From Candidatus Aenigmatarchaeota archaeon (GTDB lineage Archaea; Aenigmatarchaeota; Aenigmatarchaeia; QMZP01; QMZT01), in NCBI GenBank assembly GCA_016932735.1, contig JAFGCI010000002.1:173383-237382 (forward strand): a stretch of DNA of 64,000 bases, written 5' to 3'. The notes beneath the pieces are model-generated. The model searched no databases, had not been told where the DNA came from, and saw only the letters and a program-made list of their open reading frames with translations. Below are positions 55,714-64,000 of the stretch, piece by piece; positions within the stretch are counted from its first letter, which is position 1; each line of letters begins with the position of its first letter. The translations under genes and the position numbers were made by a program.

Positions 55714-58700
55714 CTACTGGACGGTTTTCTTGAGATTGGTATCATCGTAATTAAAGCTTTCTTCTAAAATTCTTTTGGCAACTTCCTCGTTTATAGCTTC
55801 CTTCGCCTTATCAACTACTCCTTCTACGAGTTCTTTCAGTGCTGGCTTTACAGTCGGGTCTCCGAGAATCATGTAATTCGATATCGAGTAATATTTATAA
55901 TTTACAAGAGTCTGCCTTACCGCTCTGGCAAAACCTGACATGTTATTATAGGTCCATTTGGCATTCTTAAGGCTCTTTCCGAGGTCATATCCCTTGAGCA
56001 TATTATAGAAAAGTTCCTCAAGAATGTCTTCCCTGCCTTGAATCGAGCTGAATGTGAATGAAAGGCTTACGGGAGCTATAAATCCTATGCCTCCTCTTCT
56101 TATCATATTGAGCCCGAAGAGGTCAGCTCCCGAAGATGAATAGTAGTCGTTATTAAGTAAAGTGCTTGTGAATCCTAAAGTTGAGGGGAGTTCCGGGAGT
56201 TCGCCTCCCTTTATTACGGGGTAGAATATGTTGTCTGAAGAAGCTCCGTGCTTATCCGCATAAAAGAATATGTCATAGCCGAGTATATCCGGCTCAATAG
56301 ATTCCACATCAGCAATGCTGCACGCACCGCCTACTGAACCCTGCTGGCTTTCTGTTTCAATGTCGTCCCCCAAAAGGGATAGAATTTTTTTAATTGATTC
56401 CTGCCAGCGCTGCTTCAAAGTCTTGTCATTTATGAACTCGTAGGGTCCCCTGAAGCATCTTACATTGTAACCAGCCCTTTTTAATATAGGGGAAAACACT
56501 GAAACGTAATAATGCTCATATGGGGAGTTCGCCGTAAGCAATGTTATGTCATTTGCGACTCTTAGCTTGTTGGTGCCGGTGAAATAGTTCAGCCCGCCGT
56601 TCGAGAACGAAATCCTCCTGTTTATGTAGCTGGAGGTGTCGGATGTCGTGGCCCCGAAGATTCTTCCGACGGGAACGTCCTCTATGTATATTGTCGACCC
56701 GGGTAACCACGAATCGGATGATACGTAATAGGAATCCAGCGAAACTCTTATATCATAACCATTGAAGTCTTTCTGAAGTTTGCTTAAAGGTATCGCAGTG
56801 GGGCTTGCTATTATAGTGAGAAAACCGGTATCTGAGAAGTCTATTTTATCTTTGTTGTCTTTGACAAAATCCATGAGGTTTTCCTTGGTCTCCTTGGCTT
56901 TATCCCATATATCGTCTTCAGCTTTGTCCTTTGTTTTCTCGGTAATTGTCAGGCCGAGCGCGATCATCATACCGTCGGGCAGGTCTGGTGTGCATCCCCT
57001 TAGGCTGAAAGCCGGTTCTTTAAATGTTGGCACATATTTATAATCAGCAAAGTCCTCTATATCGGATTTTCCTTCTTTAAGTCTTACCAGGATATCGCCG
57101 CCCAATACAAACAATGCTTCATCCTCATTGGAATTGATGAGCAAAGGCCCCATAAGGAATTCCTTTCCGCCCGTATTCGCTTCCTCAAGGAAAGGCGGTA
57201 TGCGCGCGCTCTGGGCTTTACTCTTTCCCATATCGAGTGTTATGATTTTATAGCCGCTGACTTCCTGCTCGTTCCCATTCGAAAGTCTTCTTGGCAATTC
57301 CCCCACTATCACGCCTTTATTGGCGTATATTATGTAAATCTTCCCGTTCTCATCGTAGGTGTAATAGAACCCGTTGTTTAGCCCATCGGTTAGCGTATAA
57401 TGGCCTATCTCTGCGTCTTTTAGCCAGTCATCGTCCGGGACCGAGGGAGGATTTTTGTATTTGTAGGACACGAAATAGCAGGTATTTCCAATGTTGCACT
57501 TTGACGGTTTGAAATTGATTATTATGTCGCCTGTCTCTTCATAACGATAGAAGGAAATGGTCCTGGCCATGCCTACTCCTCCGCCCAGAATCCCCGTCTT
57601 TTTGTTTTTTGTGGTCACGACTTCTATATCAAAAAAACTGTTGGCATCGCTGTCTCCGCCCTGCTTTCCCATATACTCAGCGAAATTCGCATTGTCCTCT
57701 TTATTCAGGAAATCGGTCAGGCCGTTTCTATCTTTCATAAGAGTAAAGCTTTTGCCTTTTCCATCGAACATATCGAGCTTGAGAGCTCCTTTAATATCAG
57801 AATATATAATCCATACGTTGCCGAAGCCGTCAATAGCGATGGATTCGAACCCTTTCTTGTTCAATGTTCTTTTACTGTAGCCTTCTCCGAGCGCGATTTG
57901 TGGTGTTGAGAATTGATCTGCTGTTTCTTTATTCTGATTATTATCTATATCTCCAAAGAATCCTTCGGGAATTGTTATTTCTCCTAAAGTTCTAATGACT
58001 CTGCCACTACCATCAGTTGCTTCCAGTTTTCTAACTACGTATTCAAAAACTACTGTATTTTGTGATGAAGGTATCAAAGCAGGGTCGTCTAAATATTTTT
58101 TTGGAACCGTTTTTATACCCAGAGTCCTAATGACTCTGCCACTACCATCATTTGCTTCCAGTTTTCTAACTACGTATTCAACTTCTACCAAATCCCCACT
58201 GTCCAAATCCTCCTGGTCTATAGTCTGCACTGAAGACGACTGTTCATTCTGGGAATTCTCCCTTTCTGTGGGTCTGTCCAGAACAGTAAACTTTATCTCA
58301 TATTGGTCTTGACCCTGGTCATTTTTTCCTGCATATCTCTCAACATAGAAATACGTCCATTCCTTCTCAGGCGACTGGATTATCCCTGTCCTTTCCGAAG
58401 AGGAATATGACGGAAGAGATATACTGTCCAGATATTTCTTCTTTTCATAATCGTATACTTCTATCATATTATCTTTCCTGATGAAAAGCCTGTGGTTGTT
58501 GACTATGTACATATCGGGCATATCTTCCTGGTATCCGGCAGCGCATTTCTCTCCCCGATTCAATGTCGCGGCGGGTTCCGTTTCAGAGAAAGTTATTATC
58601 TCGTCAAGCATTGAAGCCAGAAGAGGCGCATTTATCGAATCCCCGCAGAATGGTTTTTCAATGTTTCCGAAGGTCGTTCTCAGGCCGAACTTCTCACAAA

Positions 58701-60414
58701 ACTCGGGTTTTATATCATTCGGATTTACTAGTATGATTTTATTAGGCATCCCGATTATCTGTATCAATTCTTTTTGAAGGGTGGAAAAATCGTTTATGTA
58801 ATCAGTAATAGTTGCAGAACCCATATCTTGTATTTTTTGCTTCAGGTTTTTCGCCTTCGGACCCAGCAGATATACCTGCTTTCCCTGTATATCGTATTTG
58901 TCTTGAATATCTTCAATATTGTCTGTGAAAATAAGAGGCGCGTTTTTTATTGAAGCAAGATGGGCTGCAAGAAGCCCCATCTTGTAATCGTTAGGGTCGG
59001 AGATTACAACCGTGTCATATTGGTCATCTTTGGCTTTCCAGAGGATGTGATAATCGGAGGGGCTGATATGCTTTATTCCGACTTTCTTGTTCTCTATAAG
59101 CTCTCCTATTCCTATTGATTTGTCGTTCAATGCCAGTTCCAGATTCTTTGGCACTGCTCCCTCGCTGGCTATTATTATACCTTTCGGGCTTATGCTGTCT
59201 ATAGAAAATAATTGCTTCAGATAAATCATGATGGATTCGAAGTCTATTTTGTCGCCTTCCCTGTGGTAGACAATCCATGGATTATGTACCGGAATCGTCT
59301 GTTGCCCGGCTGTCTTCCTGTATGTGGCTATCGGAAGGAGTGAAAGCGCGGCTCTCCAGTCATTGTCATCGACAATGAATACTGTTCTTCCGTTGACAAA
59401 ACCGTCATTATCTGTCATTTCTTCGGAAACATAAGCACCTGCATAAAGGCATTTTATTATAGTCGCCCCTTTCCTGCATTCATGGGGTTTTTTCGGATTT
59501 CCTGTATCCATGGGATCGCATCTGAATCCTTCATATCTGGAGTCTTCATCATTCGATATGAGCTCGCATACATTCAGGATGCATTCCCTTCCTGCTATGT
59601 CAAGGGTGAACTCCACATTTTCTATAACAGAATTAACAATGGCCAGAATCTGAGCAGATGACAGCCTGCCCGATGATGATAAGACCGCTTTTCCTGTTAT
59701 ATCAAGAAACTGTTCCATAGTGACAATAGGAGCACTGAAAGGTGTAAACGGGCTGCTCCCCGAATCTGATGAAGGACTTGATGCGGAACTTCCGGAAGAA
59801 CTTGACGTCCCTTTGGATGCGAGTCCCGTCATCTGGCCAGCGAAAATGCTGCAGTCATATGAATGGAAATAACCGACTTTCCAGCTGGCTCCGACTTTTG
59901 CATATAGAATAAGTACATTGAATTCTGGAATTCCTTCCTTATTCATGGAGTTGTCAAGATACACTTCCCTTCCAAAGTTGGAGAACTCTTCGTCCGTATC
60001 AAATGTTAGCATTTCGGTCACGTAGAGTTTCACTATCACGCCCCTGCTCTCAAAAAGTTTTCCGGCTTCGCTTGTCACCTGGTCTGCGACATTACCCAAC
60101 TGGCCGTTCTCATCATAGACATAGCCAGAAATTTTCTGATCAGGGGAACATTCTATCTTCCTGTTATCTTTTTTGACCTGTTCATATGTATAACGAGGAG
60201 CATACCTGTTCGAGCAGAAACCGCCTATATCCGCGCAATTGCTTCCTTCCTTTATCTGGACTGAGTCAGGGAGGCAGCAGACCTCCTGTCCCGGACAACT
60301 CAGGCCAGTCACAAAATGGTATGTTTCAGAATATGCAGAGCAGGAAATGAACAATATAGATAGAAAAAGCGATAAGAAAATCAAATGATGTTTAGTGTAT
60401 AACGAAGCATGCAT
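55714..60414 (-). CDS. Secreted C25-like giant protein, predicted catalytically inactive paralog of 49856..53743
   Basis: Signal peptide MHASLYTKHHLIFLSLFLSILFISCSAYS (start preferred over the track's 60507); YADKHGASSD keeps His; LGFTSTLLNNDYY at the Cys position; LGDPTVKPAL. Confidence 0.72.
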   Translation of the reverse strand: MHASLYTKHHLIFLSLFLSILFISCSAYSETYHFVTGLSCPGQEVCCLPDSVQIKEGSNCADIGGFCSNRYAPRYTYEQVKKDNRKIECSPDQKISGYVYDENGQLGNVADQVTSEAGKLFESRGVIVKLYVTEMLTFDTDEEFSNFGREVYLDNSMNKEGIPEFNVLILYAKVGASWKVGYFHSYDCSIFAGQMTGLASKGTSSSSGSSASSPSSDSGSSPFTPFSAPIVTMEQFLDITGKAVLSSSGRLSSAQILAIVNSVIENVEFTLDIAGRECILNVCELISNDEDSRYEGFRCDPMDTGNPKKPHECRKGATIIKCLYAGAYVSEEMTDNDGFVNGRTVFIVDDNDWRAALSLLPIATYRKTAGQQTIPVHNPWIVYHREGDKIDFESIMIYLKQLFSIDSISPKGIIIASEGAVPKNLELALNDKSIGIGELIENKKVGIKHISPSDYHILWKAKDDQYDTVVISDPNDYKMGLLAAHLASIKNAPLIFTDNIEDIQDKYDIQGKQVYLLGPKAKNLKQKIQDMGSATITDYINDFSTLQKELIQIIGMPNKIILVNPNDIKPEFCEKFGLRTTFGNIEKPFCGDSINAPLLASMLDEIITFSETEPAATLNRGEKCAAGYQEDMPDMYIVNNHRLFIRKDNMIEVYDYEKKKYLDSISLPSYSSSERTGIIQSPEKEWTYFYVERYAGKNDQGQDQYEIKFTVLDRPTERENSQNEQSSSVQTIDQEDLDSGDLVEVEYVVRKLEANDGSGRVIRTLGIKTVPKKYLDDPALIPSSQNTVVFEYVVRKLEATDGSGRVIRTLGEITIPEGFFGDIDNNQNKETADQFSTPQIALGEGYSKRTLNKKGFESIAIDGFGNVWIIYSDIKGALKLDMFDGKGKSFTLMKDRNGLTDFLNKEDNANFAEYMGKQGGDSDANSFFDIEVVTTKNKKTGILGGGVGMARTISFYRYEETGDIIINFKPSKCNIGNTCYFVSYKYKNPPSVPDDDWLKDAEIGHYTLTDGLNNGFYYTYDENGKIYIIYANKGVIVGELPRRLSNGNEQEVSGYKIITLDMGKSKAQSARIPPFLEEANTGGKEFLMGPLLINSNEDEALFVLGGDILVRLKEGKSDIEDFADYKYVPTFKEPAFSLRGCTPDLPDGMMIALGLTITEKTKDKAEDDIWDKAKETKENLMDFVKDNKDKIDFSDTGFLTIIASPTAIPLSKLQKDFNGYDIRVSLDSYYVSSDSWLPGSTIYIEDVPVGRIFGATTSDTSSYINRRISFSNGGLNYFTGTNKLRVANDITLLTANSPYEHYYVSVFSPILKRAGYNVRCFRGPYEFINDKTLKQRWQESIKKILSLLGDDIETESQQGSVGGACSIADVESIEPDILGYDIFFYADKHGASSDNIFYPVIKGGELPELPSTLGFTSTLLNNDYYSSSGADLFGLNMIRRGGIGFIAPVSLSFTFSSIQGREDILEELFYNMLKGYDLGKSLKNAKWTYNNMSGFARAVRQTLVNYKYYSISNYMILGDPTVKPALKELVEGVVDKAKEAINEEVAKRILEESFNYDDTNLKKTVQ
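57987..58191 (-). repeat. In-frame internal duplication in the C25-like giant protein
   Basis: Two near-identical segments: FEYVVRKLEATDGSGRVIRTLG and VEYVVRKLEANDGSGRVIRTLG, near-identical at DNA level. Confidence 0.85.
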
Positions 60415-60454
60415 AATGATATTTGGGGATTTATAGTTAAATTGGTTATACAAA

Positions 60455-60937
60455 TCAGGAGATGGTCCCATTACTTTCAAAAAGGAAAGCATCGATGATT
60501 TTTTCACTTTCGTCAGAAATTGTAACCTGAACCATTACCGGTACAAATTCATAATTCTTGGCTTTTATTAAGAATTCCTTTTCAGAGCCTTTTGAAAGAG
60601 TGAATAATTCATCTGAGACTTCATTTTCCGTTTCATCAAAAACTCCTGCATCGCCCCATGGGAGGGAGTCCGTACTGATCTTTACTCTTATATCTGTATC
60701 GGGGAGCCCGTTAAGAGTTATAGTCCCAAGTACATAATCTTCGCCTTTCAGAAAGATGTCAATAAATTCACCTTTGGGCTCTTTCAGGACTTTAATTACA
60801 TATCCCGATATCTCTATTATCGGTTCGTCTTCGGCTGGCCCGGATTCTGCCGTTTTTTCAGAAACCGGATAAAAAATAACAATTAATAAAATAACGAAAA
60901 TAAGAACCGTGGCAAATAAAAACGATTTATACTTCAT
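60455..60937 (-). CDS. Membrane-anchored extracellular protein
   Basis: N-terminal TM KSFLFATVLIFVILLIVIFYPV then beta-rich domain. Confidence 0.55.
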   Translation of the reverse strand: MKYKSFLFATVLIFVILLIVIFYPVSEKTAESGPAEDEPIIEISGYVIKVLKEPKGEFIDIFLKGEDYVLGTITLNGLPDTDIRVKISTDSLPWGDAGVFDETENEVSDELFTLSKGSEKEFLIKAKNYEFVPVMVQVTISDESEKIIDAFLFESNGTIS

Positions 60938-60942
60938 ATCAA

Positions 60943-63900
60943 TCAGCTGAAGGTTGCCCCGGAACTTGCTCCATAGTTTATTGTCTTTTTGTCAGATGGG
61001 GTATTTGAATTCTGTATTTCAATTTTCACTGGTACGATGTTGGATCCAGTGAAAATTACAGTATATGTCTCTTGCTGTCCCGAGTTAATTGTTTGTTGGG
61101 AAGTAACTTTGCTGCCTCTCAAGTAAACTGCATACTCGTTGCTTGGAATAGCCAATATGGTGAACTGAAGAGCACCGCCGTCAGCCTTTACAACGAAGGT
61201 TCCGAAATCCGGATTGGCTAATAATTGAGCGTCGGTCTTTTCGTTATGAAACGGAGTAAGGATTTGGATTTTACCGTTGTATGTGACAGTTGCAGGTGAT
61301 GTCGCAGCACTGCAATCGTCTCCCATACTCACACCTCTGGCTGTTTTGCACGTGCCAAAGTTTTTGGTGACACATGCATTTGTATTCCAATATTTCTGCG
61401 CTGCTGTATTAGCTTCATTTCCATTCATGGAATCTGCCCATGCATCACCGAATCTGGCTTTCACCACGCAGCAAACACCGGACTTGCATAACCCGGTTAC
61501 ATAACAACTAGCAAAATTACATGCGGGAGCCTGTGATGATGTATACGTTGGCTGTGCAGCAGGCGCAGTCTCTTTTTCAAAAGTAACGTTTATGTCCTGG
61601 CATGTCGATTCAACTTTATTATTTCTGTCTACAGAAGTGCTTCCGCAAACCTTCACTATACCATCGTCTTTTGCATATGGGTGGGTTCCTAAAAAGATCT
61701 TTATGCTTGAGCCTTGGCTGTATTGGGTTGCAATATCAGCATCTTTACTTGGAGCCGTTTTTATCCAATCTTTTGTTACACTATCGACTAAGAAATGGGT
61801 TATACCGCCACCGGCTGCTGATATTATAACATAAAAATTCGGTTCTCTAGCTTTTAAATCTACAGTCTTCACGGATAGCGTCATTGACGGCATGTCTACT
61901 CCCGCCGGCGTTCCGGTAGTTGCTGGTTTTTCTTTGATTGTAATAGTTAATTGTGACGGATCTGTGGATGAATCTGTATCTGCTATATTTATTGTACATG
62001 TGCCTTTGCTTTTTCCTTTAACTTTTACTATCCCAGGACTTTTTTGAAGAACATTAAATGTTTCTGGAGTGAGCATTTCCACAGTTCCTGTCATATCACA
62101 TGTCTTTGAAACTCTTACTGAAATGTCTCCGGCTTTACTTTCAATTTTGATTTCCTTGATTGCGTCTATTTCTGCATCTATATTTCCGTCGTTACCCGTC
62201 TCTACCCAAATAGCAGTCAAGCTGTCTGATATTCCTGAACCCCTGTCTCCGGCACAATTATTGTAGTATGTACCAACATTAAGCTTCTCGCTGACTTTGC
62301 CTTTATCATTCTCGAGATATATCCAAATCTGTTTTCCGTTTAAATCTCCCTGTTTGACTCTTCCGGATTGATCAATAAACATGTCAGGTAAATGCTGCCG
62401 GAATGTTAGTTGTGCAGTTCCTGTGTATTTGCCGCCTCTCATTTCAGTAAGTTGCGGCACTACCTTCCTGTTTAATTCCTCGGCTAATACATTTTCTCCA
62501 TCTTTAACAACAAGATAAGCAAACCTATACTCTTTGTCTCCTCTTCTTACCTCCTTGAAATATACTGTTATTGCAGCGTCATTGGGTCCGCATAAACCTC
62601 TATTTGTTGTATATATCTGTCCTCCGCTTCCACCTCCCAAATCGGCAGCCGCATCCTCGACTGCCTGATAAAGCTGCTCGGCTTTCTGGGCAGTGGCTTC
62701 GAGGTTGGCCACGCAGCTTGCAAGCGACTGCATGACGTTTATTCCCTGATAAGCCGCGTTGACCTCGCCGACAGGCTGCGCCTGCTCGACCTGCCTCTGT
62801 ATATTCTCAAAGCATGCCTGAAGCTGAAGGAAATCAAGATATATCTGCGCAACGAGTATCAGGATTCTCCAGTTCTTCAAGAGGACTCCGCAAACATCAC
62901 CAAATGCACTTGCTGTGCCTTCAAGGACGTCTTCTCCAATTACATCCGCTACGCCTCCGCCTAGTCTTTGTATGATTTCTCCGAGGAGTCTTGCAATAAG
63001 GCAGGAAAGTCCCCAAGTTGCTCCTTTCTTGAAATGGCCGAAAAGGTCATTTTTTGGATCCGTATCCAGGACTCCTCTGAGAGCGCTGTCCCTGTCAAGG
63101 AATTTGACTAACAGATAAATGACTCCAGCCAAAGATATCATTGCAACTGCAAAGCTGCCCCAATCAAACTTGGAACCATCAGCAAAAAATATCTTTTCCT
63201 GAATCTCTGGCTGATATGAGAAATCATTCAGGCCCGATGTCGATGTATGTGCTTCAGATAAATAATCTATAGTTCGTATATCATTTATCTGTTCCATAAG
63301 AACTTCATTGTCAGCCCATGCAACTTGACCACCGGTTCCTGCGGGTGGGTTTGTAGGTTCAGGACTGTCAATCTTGTTCTCAATCCCGTCTATCGCCACA
63401 TCAGAAACATAGCAGACTATGCAGAAGCCTGTTACCCACATAACCTTCCTTATTATGCTCATGAACAGGTCTGTTAGTTTCTTTGCGTCCTCGAGCTGTT
63501 TCTCCCAGTTGAGGAGCGCGCTTGTCTTTATTCTCTTTATGTACGTGACGCCGGGCAGTCCCTGGACCTCGAGCTTAGAGACACCCTTGCCGTTGCCGTA
63601 CGTGAACGTCATCATCACTTGAGGCTGTCCGAGCCTGTAGGGCGGCTCGACAACCTCGACTGCGGATGTCCTTTGAGTGTCGTTCAGAGGCTTCCCCTGG
63701 ACAGTCTGCGGAAGTATGACATTGCAGAAGTATTCCCTCTCATACTCTATGCTGCCTGCGGGAAGCTGCGCTGACTGCTGGGTGCAGCTTACCTGCGCGT
63801 TGAGCTCATCTTCGCCTCCGGTAAGGACGGCTGTAGTTGATGAGAATGTGAATCCTGTCGGCAGCGGCTTGCTATGAATATCATGGACAGTCACTGTGAA

Positions 63901-64000
63901 ATTGGTCGGGTTTCCTCCCATGAGATAGCATCTGCCGTCGTACTGCTGGACCTGGCACTGCTTGGGCCATACAGGAGATGTCGCCTGCGCCTCAAGATTG
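60943..64000 (-). CDS. Partial giant membrane/extracellular protein running off the right edge
   Basis: Frame stays open upstream of the track's Met at 63921 (NLEAQATSPVWPKQCQVQQYDGRCYL|MGGNP); TM helices in the middle, beta-rich Cys-containing C-terminus. Confidence 0.65.
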   Translation of the reverse strand, partial: NLEAQATSPVWPKQCQVQQYDGRCYLMGGNPTNFTVTVHDIHSKPLPTGFTFSSTTAVLTGGEDELNAQVSCTQQSAQLPAGSIEYEREYFCNVILPQTVQGKPLNDTQRTSAVEVVEPPYRLGQPQVMMTFTYGNGKGVSKLEVQGLPGVTYIKRIKTSALLNWEKQLEDAKKLTDLFMSIIRKVMWVTGFCIVCYVSDVAIDGIENKIDSPEPTNPPAGTGGQVAWADNEVLMEQINDIRTIDYLSEAHTSTSGLNDFSYQPEIQEKIFFADGSKFDWGSFAVAMISLAGVIYLLVKFLDRDSALRGVLDTDPKNDLFGHFKKGATWGLSCLIARLLGEIIQRLGGGVADVIGEDVLEGTASAFGDVCGVLLKNWRILILVAQIYLDFLQLQACFENIQRQVEQAQPVGEVNAAYQGINVMQSLASCVANLEATAQKAEQLYQAVEDAAADLGGGSGGQIYTTNRGLCGPNDAAITVYFKEVRRGDKEYRFAYLVVKDGENVLAEELNRKVVPQLTEMRGGKYTGTAQLTFRQHLPDMFIDQSGRVKQGDLNGKQIWIYLENDKGKVSEKLNVGTYYNNCAGDRGSGISDSLTAIWVETGNDGNIDAEIDAIKEIKIESKAGDISVRVSKTCDMTGTVEMLTPETFNVLQKSPGIVKVKGKSKGTCTINIADTDSSTDPSQLTITIKEKPATTGTPAGVDMPSMTLSVKTVDLKAREPNFYVIISAAGGGITHFLVDSVTKDWIKTAPSKDADIATQYSQGSSIKIFLGTHPYAKDDGIVKVCGSTSVDRNNKVESTCQDINVTFEKETAPAAQPTYTSSQAPACNFASCYVTGLCKSGVCCVVKARFGDAWADSMNGNEANTAAQKYWNTNACVTKNFGTCKTARGVSMGDDCSAATSPATVTYNGKIQILTPFHNEKTDAQLLANPDFGTFVVKADGGALQFTILAIPSNEYAVYLRGSKVTSQQTINSGQQETYTVIFTGSNIVPVKIEIQNSNTPSDKKTINYGASSGATFS

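Noticed and set aside
55714-60507. Longest ORF start for the C25-like protein (MKKSSMLSF...)
   Set aside because: MHASLYTKHHLIFLSLFLSILFISC at 60414 gives a proper signal peptide and avoids overlap with the 60455..60937 gene
1-64000. CRISPR arrays, transposases, integrases, phage genes
   Set aside because: No regularly spaced repeats or recognisable mobile-element proteins seen on either strand

Overview
This 64 kb window is archaeal chromosome. The gene content (aIF2-alpha, S27e, L44e, S17e, L35Ae, SRP54, PriS, GINS, ABCE1, archaeal-type ThrRS, DUF357, DUF373) and TATA-box promoters support this, and the many small or unique membrane proteins suggest a DPANN-like or other poorly sampled lineage (inference). 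The first ~37 kb is mainly housekeeping. It also holds RNA genes missing from the ORF track: 5S rRNA, a tRNA-Asp(GTC) that reads as interrupted by two noncanonical introns (about 36 nt between D-arm and anticodon arm, about 144 nt in the T-loop), and two tandem paralogous structured RNAs (~270-290 nt) I cannot assign to a known family. A 7S SRP RNA lies at ~45.1 kb. From ~37.8 kb to the right edge the window is dominated by a large envelope/secretion-like locus. It contains several small polytopic membrane proteins, two TadC/FlaJ-like proteins, a pilin-like protein, an S2P-like and a membrane-anchored Lon-like protease, a 1175-aa membrane/extracellular protein, two C25 (gingipain-like) giant secreted proteins (one with the catalytic Cys lost), and a >1000-aa protein running off the edge. 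Other notable items are a Thr-codon-rich mini-ORF (MFTSTTTTGTTGSC) plus hairpin upstream of thrS, twin PQQ propellers with SEYxxK tails flanking a TrmB regulator, an archaeosortase-like protein, a 51-aa stand-alone paralog of a giant protein's N-terminus, and a promoter element shared by three dispersed genes of the envelope locus. All assignments are by eye from sequence; no searches were run.
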